Shown piece after piece: positions 27,311-35,946 of a DNA stretch of 64,000 nucleotides (its first letter is position 1; the number at the start of each line of letters is the position of its first letter). The position numbers and the translations under genes are program-made. The notes under the pieces were generated by a model. That model searched no databases. It was not told the origin of the DNA and was given only the letters and a program-made list of their open reading frames with translations. The stretch covers positions 1,961,001 through 2,025,000 of the forward strand of contig QQUY01000001.1 in NCBI GenBank assembly GCA_003385635.1, written 5' to 3'. The DNA is from Acidobacteriota bacterium. GTDB lineage: Bacteria > Acidobacteriota > Blastocatellia > Pyrinomonadales > Pyrinomonadaceae.

Positions 27311-27736
27311 CTCAGTACCAACTCCTTCGTCACGTGCGCAAGTCCGTGTTGTAGTTCTTCAGAGCGTAGCGAAGCCGTATCTTAGCCGTGGGCTTCTGAC
27401 ACTGATGCTTTAACTATGGGGGTGGCTTAAACGAGTAGTCCTCAGTCCTCGGTCCTTTCTACTCAGTACTCAGTCCTTTCTACTCAGTACTCAATGTAGC
27501 CCGCGCTGACGCTTGGGCATCTGGCTCGCATCAGTATCTCCTGACGCTCCTTTGTGTTGTTTGCGAGATCCTCCGCGACCTTCGCGGTTAGATTCTTTCT
27601 GAAGCAAAGGGATATCTCACCGAAAGGCCGAAGACTCCAGACAAGGCGCAGCAGCCCCTCCGGGTCAATTCGAACAAGTCCGCGGCTCCGTTCTTCGCCC
27701 TCGCTCACGCGCGGGCTACTGACACAGTCCGACTCC
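27311..27736. other. Gene-free region with heptad tract and dispersed repeats
   Basis: No supported gene. Nine heptads in register lie at 27436-27498 (units such as CAGTCCT, TTCTACT and CAGTACT). An imperfect element with CTCCGCGACCTTCGCGG lies near 27570-27590. At 27693-27725 is a 33-base element found again at 43688-43720 with only a few differences. The minus-strand open frame through here (27484-27708) translates repeat sequence and is not called. Confidence 0.6.
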
Positions 27737-27745
27737 TGCTATAAT
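27737..27745 (+). promoter_or_regulatory. Extended -10 promoter for the B12 subunit gene
   Basis: TGCTATAAT, a perfect extended -10. Transcription would start near 27752, giving the B12-subunit gene its own promoter 39 bases upstream of its ATG. CTGACA of the adjacent dispersed repeat lies 15 bases upstream and may act as -35. Confidence 0.65.
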
Positions 27746-27790
27746 CTTCCTAATCCAACTAACCAAAGGCGATTAGCCGATTCAATACCG

Positions 27791-28195
27791 ATGAGTAACA
27801 GAAAGATAAGGGTTCTTGTCGCCAAGCCCGGTCTGGACGGACACGACCGTGGTGCAAAGGTCATTGCCCGCGCATTGCGTGACGCCGGAATGGAAGTAAT
27901 TTACACGGGTCTTCGCCAGACGCCCGAAATGATCGCGGCAGCCGCTCTTCAGGAGGACGTAGATGCGGTCGGCATCTCCATCCTCAGCGGAGCTCACAAT
28001 ACACTTTGCCCGCGCATCGTTGGCCTTCTTCGGGAAAAAGGAATGGACGATACGCTCGTTATCGTGGGCGGGATCGTGCCGGACGAAGACATTCCGGTTC
28101 TCAAAGAACAGGGCATCTCCGAGGTGTTTCTTCCGGGGACTTCGACCGAGGACATTGTCGACTTCATCAACGCTAATGTGCGGAACGAAGGCTGA
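27791..28195 (+). CDS. icmB: Cobalamin-binding small subunit of isobutyryl-CoA mutase-type enzyme
   Basis: This 134-residue protein is a stand-alone B12-binding domain. It has the DxHxxG motif (Asp16, His18, Gly21 in [10 protein letters not shown]) that supplies the lower axial ligand to cobalt, SxL as SILSG near residue 60, and GG in [10 protein letters not shown], completing the Rossmann-like cobalamin site. Its size equals known IcmB subunits (about 135 residues), and the large subunit gene with isobutyryl-type specificity residues is 2.1 kb upstream, so they are taken as partners. The ATG at 27791 is chosen on homology; the frame is open further upstream through repeat DNA. It may also serve another mutase elsewhere in the genome. 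Confidence 0.88.
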   Translation: MSNRKIRVLVAKPGLDGHDRGAKVIARALRDAGMEVIYTGLRQTPEMIAAAALQEDVDAVGISILSGAHNTLCPRIVGLLREKGMDDTLVIVGGIVPDEDIPVLKEQGISEVFLPGTSTEDIVDFINANVRNEG

Positions 28196-28271
28196 ATTTT
28201 GGTTTCTGTCAACGAACTTACAGAAGCCACGGCTCATCTGCGATATAAATAGGGTAGAAAGGAGTTTTTCT

Positions 28272-28730
28272 ATGAGATACAAGAAAATATTGATGATATC
28301 CGTGTTTTCCATCCTCTTCACTGGCGGTACCGCGATCGCGAACGGACAAGTCGTGGATGCGGTCGAAAAGGCTGCCGAAGCCACCAAGGATGCCGCAAAG
28401 AAAACAGCGAAAGTGACGAAGGAAGCTGCCGTAAAGGCCTCAAAAGTGACTGCGAAAGGGGCAAAGAAAGGTGCTGAGGCAACCGCCGACGGCGTCAAGA
28501 AGGGTTCGAAAGCGACAGCCTCGGGAGTAAAGAAGGGAGCCAAGGCGACAGCTAAAGGAGCAAAGATCGCAGGGGAAGAAACCGCCGACAAGACTGAAGA
28601 CGCTGCAGAAGCGACCGCAGAAGGCGGACGCTGGCTGGTGGTCACTACTTGGGACGGTACAAAATGGGTCGCCAAGAAAGTCTGGTTTGCAGGAAAGAAA
28701 TCGGCTAAGGGCGAGAACCCGATCCCATAG
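28272..28730 (+). CDS. Secreted Ala/Lys-rich repetitive protein
   Basis: The 152-residue protein starts at an ATG with AAGGAG at 28258-28263 and a TATAAA at 28244-28249. A signal peptide (residues 1-27, ending IANGQ) precedes about 85 residues of Ala, Lys and Thr in an 8-to-11-residue pattern (KKTAKVTKEAAVKASKV, GAKKGAEATADGVKKG), then TAEGGRWLVVTTWDGTKWVAKKVWF. The repeats resemble LEA-like or histone-H1-tail-like amphipathic sequence, which is unusual in an exported protein. It might coat acidic surfaces or act as a desiccation protectant. No family is recognised. A long terminator hairpin follows. Confidence 0.7.
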   Translation: MRYKKILMISVFSILFTGGTAIANGQVVDAVEKAAEATKDAAKKTAKVTKEAAVKASKVTAKGAKKGAEATADGVKKGSKATASGVKKGAKATAKGAKIAGEETADKTEDAAEATAEGGRWLVVTTWDGTKWVAKKVWFAGKKSAKGENPIP

Positions 28731-28765
28731 TCCTTCACGAAATCAGTAACAGACCGTTGAAGAGT

Positions 28766-28818
28766 GGGCGGTCAGCAAGGCTGAGATCAGCCATTGTTGA
28801 CCGTCCCTTTTATTTGTT
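28766..28818 (+). terminator. Compound terminator hairpin before atuA
   Basis: An outer stem (GGGCGGTCA with TGACCGTCCC, one bulge) encloses an inner perfect hairpin (GGCTGA-GA-TCAGCC), followed by TTTTATTTGTTTT. The next start codon is 16 bases away. Confidence 0.75.
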
Positions 28819-28833
28819 TTCTAATTGAACCCA

Positions 28834-30198
28834 ATGAAAGAAACCGTACGTGTTGCCAGCGGCCAGGGATTCTGGGGAGACCTGCTTTCTGCTCCGATTG
28901 ACCAGGTGCGCAGAGGGCCTATCGATTACCTGATGCTCGACTATCTCGCCGAGGTGACGATGTCGATCATGCAGAAACAAAGGTCGCGAAATTCGGAGGC
29001 TGGTTTCGCACGCGATTACATTGCACTTATGGAAGAAATCCTCCCGGATTGCGTCGAGAAGGACATCAAGGTCCTTTCTAATGCCGGAGGAGTCAACGTC
29101 GAAGGCTGTGCAGAAGTAGTCGCCGATACGGCGAGGAAGCTCGGTATCAAGGGCGAAAAGATAGGCGTGATCACCGGAGACGACATCCTGCCGAGGCTTG
29201 AAGAGTTCCTCGACAAAGGAATCGCGATCGACAATATGGACACCGGCGAGTCCCTGAGCGGGATCCTGGACAAAGTTCAGGCAGCGAACGTCTATCTCGG
29301 AGCCGGACCGCTTGTCGAGGCGCTTGGCGAGGGCGCGCGAATAGTTGTCGGCGGAAGGCTGACCGACACTGGGTTGACGCTCGCGCCGTTGATGCACGAG
29401 TTCGGATGGACCTTCGAGGACTGGGACCTGATCGCGGCTGGTACGATTGCAGGCCATATCATCGAGTGTGGAGCGCAGTGCTCGGGCGGGAACTGCCAGT
29501 ACGACTGGAAGAACATCCCTGAGATGGAAGACGTCGGTTTCCCGATCATCGAGGCGAAAGCCGACGGAACTTTCGAGGTCACGAAGCACGAGGGAACCGG
29601 CGGCCGCGTTAACGTGCAGTCGGTGAAGGAACAACTGCTTTACGAAATGGGCGATCCCCACCAGTACATCACTCCAGACGTGATTGCGGACTTTACGACA
29701 ATTCACCTCGAAGACAAAGGAAAGGACCGGGTCGGCGTACACGGTATCAAGGGGAATCCGAACACAGACTTCTACAAAGTGTCTATCGCGTATTCGGCGG
29801 GTTTCAAGGCCGTCGGAACGCTCGTCTACTCTTATCCTGAGGCTTACGACAAGGCGAAAGCTGCGGACCGGATTCTCCGCGCGCGGCTCGAGAACCTGGG
29901 GCTCGAGTTTGACACTGTTCTCACTGAATTTGTGGGTGTTAACGCCACGCACGGCCATCTGGCGGGAGAACCTTCGAAGGACATTCCGGAGGTCCAGATG
30001 CGTATCGGGGTCCGCGGAAGCGACCGCGAAGCGGTGTCAAGATTCACCAAGGAGATCGCGCCTTTGATCCTTACTGGGCCGCCTGCGGTCACCGGATTTG
30101 CCGGCGGCAGGCCAAAGGTCGAAGAGATCATGGCGTACTTCCCGGCATTGATCCCCAAGGACCTGATCGAGACCAAGGTTGAGATAATTGAGACGTGA
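28834..30198 (+). CDS. atuA: AtuA-family (DUF1446) acyclic terpene utilization protein
   Basis: The 454-residue protein matches the DUF1446 domain: [15 protein letters not shown] at the start, [43 protein letters not shown] and [18 protein letters not shown]. AtuA is encoded in citronellol/geraniol degradation clusters; its exact reaction is unsettled. In Pseudomonas AtuA carries an extra C-terminal domain of about 110 residues; here that domain is a separate gene at 30757. The start is ATG at 28834 (TTG at 28825 is possible) directly after a terminator hairpin. It leads an operon with overlapping genes for a Nudix enzyme, the AtuA C-domain, a hydrolase and a crotonase. Confidence 0.85.
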   Translation: MKETVRVASGQGFWGDLLSAPIDQVRRGPIDYLMLDYLAEVTMSIMQKQRSRNSEAGFARDYIALMEEILPDCVEKDIKVLSNAGGVNVEGCAEVVADTARKLGIKGEKIGVITGDDILPRLEEFLDKGIAIDNMDTGESLSGILDKVQAANVYLGAGPLVEALGEGARIVVGGRLTDTGLTLAPLMHEFGWTFEDWDLIAAGTIAGHIIECGAQCSGGNCQYDWKNIPEMEDVGFPIIEAKADGTFEVTKHEGTGGRVNVQSVKEQLLYEMGDPHQYITPDVIADFTTIHLEDKGKDRVGVHGIKGNPNTDFYKVSIAYSAGFKAVGTLVYSYPEAYDKAKAADRILRARLENLGLEFDTVLTEFVGVNATHGHLAGEPSKDIPEVQMRIGVRGSDREAVSRFTKEIAPLILTGPPAVTGFAGGRPKVEEIMAYFPALIPKDLIETKVEIIET

Positions 30199-30767
30199 CG
30201 GAAACGGCTTACAAATGGAGGGTCAGATCTCGGGATCAGGTGGCCGATTGCCGCGTTTTCAACGTAACGAAACGAAACTCGGTCGACGAAAACGGACGAG
30301 AAGGGACCTTCTATGTTATCGAAGCTCCCGACTGGATCAACGTCATTCCGGTAACAAAGGACGGAGACATCATTCTGATCAAGCAGTTTCGGCACGGAAC
30401 CGAAGAGTTCACGCTCGAGATACCGGGTGGAATGGTGGACGAAGGTGAGTCCGCGCAGGAAACTGCATCTCGCGAGCTGACCGAGGAAACGGGTTTTGTT
30501 GCAGGAAAGATGGTCTATCTTGGCAGTTCCAGGCCAAACCCTGCCATCCAGAGCAACACACTCCACCACTTCGCGGCGCTTGATTGCGTGGAAAGCGGCG
30601 AACAGGCATTCGACGAACACGAAAGCATTGCCGTCAGGAGGGTTAGCAGTCACGAATTGGACGCGCTGATAGAAAGCGGCGATATCGATCATTCGCTGGT
30701 GCTTGCCGGACTTCTCAAATTTCGGGAGTTCGCGTCAAAAGAAAGAACTTACAGCTATGAGAGTTGA
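30195..30767 (+). CDS. Nudix hydrolase (ADP-ribose pyrophosphatase-like)
   Basis: The 190-residue protein has a complete Nudix box, from GMVDEGE through RELTEETGF (GX5EX7REUXEEXGU), near residues 82-104, preceded by [21 protein letters not shown], typical of the ADP-ribose/NDP-sugar pyrophosphatase group. These enzymes cleave nucleoside diphosphate-X; some act on CoA. Its GTG start overlaps the atuA stop by four bases (GTGA), and its end overlaps the AtuA C-domain gene by 11. Position between two halves of AtuA suggests translational coupling, perhaps removing a CoA or nucleotide by-product; that role is inference. Confidence 0.85.
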   Translation: MTETAYKWRVRSRDQVADCRVFNVTKRNSVDENGREGTFYVIEAPDWINVIPVTKDGDIILIKQFRHGTEEFTLEIPGGMVDEGESAQETASRELTEETGFVAGKMVYLGSSRPNPAIQSNTLHHFAALDCVESGEQAFDEHESIAVRRVSSHELDALIESGDIDHSLVLAGLLKFREFASKERTYSYES

Positions 30768-31098
30768 ACTTTTAAAACTCGCTCACGCACGTTCGGGAGA
30801 CAAAGGCGACACTGCAAATGTCGGTCTGATCGCCCTGAAAGAGGAGTTCTATCCGATAATCGCTCGCGAGGTGACTTCGGACAGAGTGAAAGAGCATTTT
30901 GGTCCGATTGTAAAAGGAGAGGTTGAGAGATTCGAGCTTCCTAACCTCGGCGCATTGAACTTCCTTCTTCACGGATCGCTCGGCGGCGGCGGAACGCTTT
31001 CGCTGATGACCGATGCGCAGGGCAAGACGTTCTCTACTGCGCTTTTGAGAATGAAAATAGAGATTACGGAAGAGGAAGCTAAAAGCCTGGAGGACTGA
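30757..31098 (+). CDS. Stand-alone AtuA C-terminal-domain protein
   Basis: The 113-residue protein begins [20 protein letters not shown], a hallmark of the domain at the C-terminus of AtuA proteins, followed by NVGLIAL, FELPNLGALNFLLHGSLGGGG and a final hydrophobic strand. In many bacteria it is fused to DUF1446; here it is split from atuA by the Nudix gene. The ATG lies inside the Nudix coding end, giving an 11-base overlap, and its TGA overlaps the next ATG by one base (TGATG). It presumably assembles with the AtuA protein. Confidence 0.8.
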   Translation: MRVELLKLAHARSGDKGDTANVGLIALKEEFYPIIAREVTSDRVKEHFGPIVKGEVERFELPNLGALNFLLHGSLGGGGTLSLMTDAQGKTFSTALLRMKIEITEEEAKSLED

Positions 31099-31973
31099 TG
31101 ACCGAAGCACTTCAGAAGAAGATCGAATTCGGATATGCGCAGGTCGGTGCTTTCAGGCTGCATTACGCACGTGCGGGCAATGGCCCGAAACTGGTCCTTC
31201 TGCTTCACGGATTCCCCGAGTTCTGGTATTCGTGGCGGCATCAACTCGTCGATCTTTCGGACGAGTACACCGTTGTCGCGCCAGATCTTAGAGGTACGAA
31301 CCTCAGCGACAAGCCCACCGAGATTTCGGAATACAAGATCGACAAACTTGTCGACGACGCCGTCGGTTTGATCGATCAGCTCGGTTTTGAACAGGCAGCG
31401 GTTGTGGGACACGACTGGGGAGGCGGGATCGCCTGGGCGATCGCGCGGACTCATCCCAAGTCAGTTTCAAAACTTGCCGTCCTTCAGACTCCGCCGATCG
31501 ACATCTGGAGAAAGAACCTGACAATGAACCAGCTCTTTGCGAGTTGGTACATGTTCTTTTTCCAGCTTCCGAAGCTTCCTGAGATGCTTCTCACGTCCAG
31601 GGATTTTGAAGGTCTCGCGAAGGGTGTTCGAGGAACTACAGCCGCCCGCGGGGTCATTTCGAAACAGGACATCGAGGAATACAAGATAGCCTGGGCAAGG
31701 CCCGGAACGATCACGGGCGGGCTCAACCTGTATCGCGCGAACGTGCTCTCTCGTTTGTTTGGGAAAAAAGAGAAGCTTCCCGATGTGACCGTTCCTACGC
31801 TGTTCATTTACGGTGAACAGGATCACGCGATCCTTCCCAGCACGGTCGAGGGTGTGGCTGAGGTCGTCGCAGCCGACTACGACGAGATCCGGATACCTGA
31901 GGCGGCGCATTGGGTTCACGTCGAAGCCCGCGATAAAGTGTCTGCCGCGCTTCGAAATTTTCTAAGAGAATAG
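31098..31973 (+). CDS. Alpha/beta hydrolase, epoxide hydrolase-like
   Basis: The 291-residue protein shows the oxyanion motif HGFPEFWYSWRHQL at residues 37-50, the nucleophile elbow VGHDWGG with Asp106, an acid in YGEQDHAI and a catalytic His in EAAHWVH near the C-terminus. An Asp nucleophile with HGFPE is typical of epoxide hydrolases and haloalkane dehalogenases. The cap residues include Tyr near 208 (DIEEYKIAW), consistent with epoxide ring opening but not decisive. Start overlaps the upstream stop. In this operon it could open a terpene or fatty epoxide. Confidence 0.85.
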   Translation: MTEALQKKIEFGYAQVGAFRLHYARAGNGPKLVLLLHGFPEFWYSWRHQLVDLSDEYTVVAPDLRGTNLSDKPTEISEYKIDKLVDDAVGLIDQLGFEQAAVVGHDWGGGIAWAIARTHPKSVSKLAVLQTPPIDIWRKNLTMNQLFASWYMFFFQLPKLPEMLLTSRDFEGLAKGVRGTTAARGVISKQDIEEYKIAWARPGTITGGLNLYRANVLSRLFGKKEKLPDVTVPTLFIYGEQDHAILPSTVEGVAEVVAADYDEIRIPEAAHWVHVEARDKVSAALRNFLRE

Positions 31974-31991
31974 TTTTAAAGGACAAAATCG

Positions 31992-32750
31992 ATGGATGTT
32001 CTTTTGACGGAGATGAGCGAGACCACACTTTTTCTCTCGCTCAACCGGCCTGATAAGCGGAACGCGCTGAACGACGAATTGATTTCTGCATTGAAAGAAG
32101 CGATCGCTGATGCAGGTTCCAACGGCGAGGTTCGCGCCGTCGTTATCCGCGGCGAAGGAAAGGATTTTTGTTCTGGAGCAGACCTGACCGCGCTTCAGAA
32201 GATCGCTGAAAGCGATATCGTCGAAAACCTGGAAGATGCCGAATCGCTGATGGATCTGTTCATCGCGCTCCGAAGGATCGAGAAACCGGTCATCGCAGCG
32301 GTTCACGGACGCGCTTTGGCAGGCGGCTGTGGTCTTGCGACTGCTTGCGACATCGTGCTGGCGGCGGAAAACGCACGCTTCGGTTATCCGGAAGTGAAGA
32401 TCGGCTTTGTGCCGGCGATGGTGATGGCGATCCTCAGGCGCAATCTTGGAGAAAAACTCTCATTCGAGCTGATAACACGCGGATTCGAATTCTCGGCAGA
32501 AGACGCGTTCGACATGGGACTGATCAACAAGGTCCTGGACGAGGACGGATTTCAAGAGGCAGTTGCGGAGTATGCGGCCGGATATGCGGAGGTGAGCTCG
32601 TCTGCCGTCGCGCTTTCAAAAAGACTGCTCTATTCGATCGACGGCTCGGACTTTGAGAGTGCTTTGCGTTCAGGAGCCGAAATCAACGCAATCGCGAGAA
32701 TGACGAAGGACTGCCAGGACGGCATCGCGAAGTTCCTGGACAGGAAGTAA
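31992..32750 (+). CDS. Enoyl-CoA hydratase/isomerase family protein
   Basis: The 252-residue crotonase has LNRPDKRNALND, the CoA-binding and oxyanion segment EGKDFCSGADLTAL and HGRALAGGCGLATACDIVLA, then YPEVKIGFVPAMV. The first catalytic Glu of hydratases (in GGGxELA) is Gly here, whereas the second (PEVKIG) is kept, a pattern like that of methylglutaconyl-CoA hydratase-type proteins of leucine/isovalerate catabolism. It is the last gene of the atuA operon, 18 bases after the hydrolase. A hydratase step in branched or isoprenoid acyl-CoA degradation is likely. Confidence 0.85.
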   Translation: MDVLLTEMSETTLFLSLNRPDKRNALNDELISALKEAIADAGSNGEVRAVVIRGEGKDFCSGADLTALQKIAESDIVENLEDAESLMDLFIALRRIEKPVIAAVHGRALAGGCGLATACDIVLAAENARFGYPEVKIGFVPAMVMAILRRNLGEKLSFELITRGFEFSAEDAFDMGLINKVLDEDGFQEAVAEYAAGYAEVSSSAVALSKRLLYSIDGSDFESALRSGAEINAIARMTKDCQDGIAKFLDRK

Positions 32751-32751
32751 C

Positions 32752-32800
32752 CATCAGAACGGTCGCTAACGCTCCCGGTTCTGATTATTGTCTTCTCTTC
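32752..32800 (+). terminator. Hairpin at the end of the atuA operon
   Basis: TCAGAAC-GG pairs with CC-GGTTCTGA around an imperfect loop, then TTATTGTCTTCTCTTC. Its right arm is reused within the adjoining 250-bp duplication. Confidence 0.5.
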
Positions 32801-33270
32801 TTCGCGGAACTTGGCGCCTTGGCGTCTTGGCGAGAGGCCTTCGAATTGGCATTTGAGATCAACGTCCGAAGCTAACAGACGCGACAAGACCTCCCGCCAA
32901 GTCGCCAAGCCGCAAAGACCAGCAAAGGGAACCGCGCGCTTCTAGACACGGATCAGATAAGAACGGTCGCTGCCGCTCCCGGTTCTGATTTCATTGGTCA
33001 ATGGTCAATGACCAGCTACCGCTCCCGGTTCTGATTATTGTCTTCTCTTCTTCGCGGAACTTGGCGCCTTGGCGTCTTTGCGAGAGGCCTTCGAATTGGC
33101 ATCTGAGATTAACGTCCGAAGCTAACAGGCGCGACAAGACCTCCCGCCAAGTCGCCAAGCCGCAAAGACCCGCAAAGGGAACCGCGCGCTTCTAGACACG
33201 GATCAGATAAGAACGGTCGCTGCCGCTCCCGGTTCTGATTTCATTGGTCAATGGTCAATGACCAGCTACC
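32771..33270. repeat. Two tandem copies of a 250-bp repeat
   Basis: Unit 1 is 32771-33020 and unit 2 is 33021-33270, about 98 percent identical (roughly five substitutions, no indels seen). Each unit contains an imperfect inverted repeat (arms with CTTGGCGCCTTGGCG on one side and CGCCAAGTCGCCAAG on the other), a hairpin built on CCGGTTCTGA, and short 7-base-period GGTCAAT units. No gene is supported here. Confidence 0.85.
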
Positions 33271-33316
33271 GCTGCCGGAACTGATCAGACCCGCATCCAC
33301 TTCGTGGCGATTCTCA

Positions 33317-35200
33317 TCAATTAATGCTTTTCAACAATTCTTCGGCACGCTTTCTGTCCTCAAGAGTGTTCTCGTCCGCGATTGATTTAGTCAAAGACAA
33401 ATATTCGTCCAACGCATTCCGAGCGTCTTCCTTCCGTCCCATTTCCGCATACAGCGCGCCAAGGCGGTAGATCACGCTCTTCGATTCAGGCAGAAGCTCG
33501 GTCTTCGCACGCTCCCGCATAGATTCGAGAAGCGCCAGCGCCTCAGCTTTTTTGTCCTGCTGATAAAGCACTACAGAGCGTTTTGACGCAAGCGCGGCCT
33601 CATATACACGCAAACGCTTCGAAGCTTCCTCAAGCACCTGAGAAGCCTCGCCCAGCTTCCCTGAACTACTCAACGCGATCGCAAGTGCTTCGTACGCCTG
33701 ATAGAGCGTGTACGCATTCACCTCATCGTCCGGCATTGCAGTGACTGAACGGAGAGACGCCGCAGCCTCTTCATAGTTACCGAGCCGCAGTTGAGATCTT
33801 CCTTTCCCAAGGTAGCCAAGTGCCGTCGGCGCCACTTCCAGCGAACGTCCATAAGCCCTGGCTGCTTCCGCGTATCGTTCCTTTGACTCAAGGGCGGACC
33901 CGTATTGGACAAAGTTCTTTGCTGAATTCGGATCCACCGAAACCGTGTGTTGCCAAAGCTTGATATCGGTCATCCAGACAGACGAATTGCTATAGCTCTT
34001 CAACAAATATCCGGCTGAAACGATCGCGGCGGCGGTAATCAGAACAGCGCCGGCGGTCTGCTTAAAGAGATTCTCAAAGAGCTGACCTCCACCAAGGACA
34101 AGCGCTGCGATAAATCCAAGAACCGGCAGATACAAGTACCTTCCATGCACGATCTCTTCCGGCGAGAAGGCGGTGATATTGAGAGCCGGCAAGAGCGGTA
34201 GTATGAGGATCGCTAGCAGGAAGTACCGATAAGGCGATCTTCTCGCCAGGAACCAGACAATGACCACGAACCCGACAACGGCAAGCATTGGAAAGATAAA
34301 GCTATCAAAGCTAATTTCCGTTACCGGACGAAGCCGGTGGTTGGCCGCGAGCGGGTAAAGTCCGCTTGCCTGTTTGAAATAGAAGTTCAGGACTTCGGGA
34401 AAGGAGTAGATCGCTTCCCGGACCGAAGGCGCCCCCGGGATATCGCGACTGACCGCTCCCAGCACTATCCACCTGACGGCGAAGAAAAGAGTCGCCAGGC
34501 CGAAATAAGGCGCCGAATCGACAAAGATGCTTCGCAAAGATTTCGTGAGATTGGTGCTTTCATCGCTTCGAAAGAACAGAAGGCCAAAGAGCGGGAATGT
34601 CAGCATCGCGACCTCTTTCGAACCTAGAGCAAGCAGATAGAGGAGCAGAGAAGCTATAAACCTCCAGGCGCTCATCCTCGTTCGTGCGATCTGGGCGAGC
34701 AGCAAAGCACCGACGAGAAAAGCCGAAAAGAGAAGGTCGGGCGAACCCGCGATCCAGGCCACCGATTCCGTGTGAACGGGATGAACGGCAAAGATCAGAG
34801 CGATAGCAAAAGCAGCGGCACCGCCGAACTCCAGCCTTTCCAGCAATAAAAAAACAAGGACCGAAACAAAGGCGTGCAGGATAAGGCTCGCAAGGTGCCA
34901 GCCGAAAGGATCGAGACCAAAAAGGCTGAACAGTATGATCGACCAAGCAGTGAACACTGGACGCCAGTAATTGCTCGCAGTCACGGTTCCGTCGCCCTTG
35001 AACGCCCAGACATCCGATGTGAGAGCCTGCCAATAGAGATCGGGGTTCTGAATCAGTGTGTTCCGGACGATCTGGCGATTGTCGTCGTAGACGAAATCGC
35101 CCGAAAGAGAGGGCGAGAACGCGACAAAGGCGGCCGCGGCGATGATCGCCGCAAAGACCGCCTTTATTAGTAGTTCGTTCTTAGGTTTCTCTTCCGCCAT
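33317..35200 (-). CDS. Polytopic membrane protein with C-terminal TPR repeats (TMTC/GT39-like)
   Basis: From the ATG at 35200 (MAEEKP) the protein has 627 residues: about ten helices, with the loop motifs GDFVYDDNRQIVRN, SNYWRPVF and FAVHPVHTESVAWIAG that characterise TPR-type O-mannosyltransferase-like (TMTC) membrane proteins, then TPR units (YGSALESKERYAEAARAYGR, LGKGRSQLRLGNYEEAAASL and others) in the last 230 residues. The early acidic YDD is the expected catalytic loop of lipid-linked sugar transferases. Upstream, the methyltransferase stop is one base away, so it is the last gene of a minus-strand operon. Glycosyl donor and acceptor unknown. Confidence 0.8.
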   Translation of the reverse strand: MAEEKPKNELLIKAVFAAIIAAAAFVAFSPSLSGDFVYDDNRQIVRNTLIQNPDLYWQALTSDVWAFKGDGTVTASNYWRPVFTAWSIILFSLFGLDPFGWHLASLILHAFVSVLVFLLLERLEFGGAAAFAIALIFAVHPVHTESVAWIAGSPDLLFSAFLVGALLLAQIARTRMSAWRFIASLLLYLLALGSKEVAMLTFPLFGLLFFRSDESTNLTKSLRSIFVDSAPYFGLATLFFAVRWIVLGAVSRDIPGAPSVREAIYSFPEVLNFYFKQASGLYPLAANHRLRPVTEISFDSFIFPMLAVVGFVVIVWFLARRSPYRYFLLAILILPLLPALNITAFSPEEIVHGRYLYLPVLGFIAALVLGGGQLFENLFKQTAGAVLITAAAIVSAGYLLKSYSNSSVWMTDIKLWQHTVSVDPNSAKNFVQYGSALESKERYAEAARAYGRSLEVAPTALGYLGKGRSQLRLGNYEEAAASLRSVTAMPDDEVNAYTLYQAYEALAIALSSSGKLGEASQVLEEASKRLRVYEAALASKRSVVLYQQDKKAEALALLESMRERAKTELLPESKSVIYRLGALYAEMGRKEDARNALDEYLSLTKSIADENTLEDRKRAEELLKSIN

Positions 35201-35201
35201 T

Positions 35202-35945
35202 TCAATTGCCGGAAGCCGGCACAATGATCAGGAAGTAATCCATCTTGTCCGCTTTGACGAAATCGTGAACCTCCTTCGTCTCGAAACCCGCGCGAGCTGC
35301 CTCCCGTTTCACGACTTCGACATCGATGCCGTGGTTCCCGCCGCTGCCGTCACGTTCGATGATCCCAACCAAGGCTTTGCTTTTTAGCGCTTTCCGAAGG
35401 TTCCTGAGAAACGTGATCGGCTCGGCGATCTCGTGATAGGTGTTGAGGATGAGAACTGCGTCAATCGAACTTGCCTCAAGCAGGGGGTCTTCCGGCTTGC
35501 TCAGAACGGTCTCCACGTTCGTCCTCTTCTCTCGCGAGATCTTCTCGTTGATGAACTTGACCGACTCTTCGCTTATATCCACCGCGAATACTCTTCCGTC
35601 GGCTCCCACTCGATCGGCAGCTATCATCGTAAACCAGCCTGATCCGGCGCCGATATCGGCTACCCGGCTTCCCTCTTTGATCCCCAGAAGGTCCATTACT
35701 TTCTGGACCTGGAGCTTCTCTGCGCGGTCATCGCGGTCGAATCGCTCGAGGTTTCCTGTATACGGGTCGCTGGTCTCACGATCGATGGAATCATCGACTG
35801 ATGGCGTAGGTGTTGCAAGCGGTCCAGTGGCGGTCTTCGCGGAACCGAACGGCTGCCAGCCGTTGAACGCAAGAGTCCAGAGGACTGCAAGGAGAAGGAT
35901 CTTGAATGCTATCCAACCGGCTATCGCCTTAAAAATCCAATGCAT
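35202..35945 (-). CDS. Membrane-anchored or exported SAM-dependent methyltransferase
   Basis: The 247-residue protein begins with one hydrophobic segment (AIAGWIAFKILLLAVLWTLAF), a signal anchor or signal peptide, then a low-complexity linker and a class I methyltransferase: VADIGAGSGWFTMIAA, VFAVDISEESV and AVLILNTYHEIAE. A methyltransferase beyond the membrane would lack SAM, so an anchor with the domain inside the cytosol, or a moonlighting fold, is likelier. It is one base from both neighbours (35947 and 35200), clearly in an operon. Methyl acceptor unknown. Confidence 0.75.
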   Translation of the reverse strand: MHWIFKAIAGWIAFKILLLAVLWTLAFNGWQPFGSAKTATGPLATPTPSVDDSIDRETSDPYTGNLERFDRDDRAEKLQVQKVMDLLGIKEGSRVADIGAGSGWFTMIAADRVGADGRVFAVDISEESVKFINEKISREKRTNVETVLSKPEDPLLEASSIDAVLILNTYHEIAEPITFLRNLRKALKSKALVGIIERDGSGGNHGIDVEVVKREAARAGFETKEVHDFVKADKMDYFLIIVPASGN

Positions 35946-35946
35946 T

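Noticed and set aside
27484..27708. Minus-strand open frame of 74 codons
   Set aside because: It translates dispersed repeat DNA (CTCCGCGACCTTCGCGG and the 33-bp element) and has no ribosome-binding site or domain.
29844..30692. Minus-strand frame opposite atuA/Nudix
   Set aside because: Shadow of strongly conserved plus-strand genes.
33001..33195. Plus-strand open frame of 64 codons
   Set aside because: It lies wholly in the second unit of the 250-bp duplication and has no homologue-like features.
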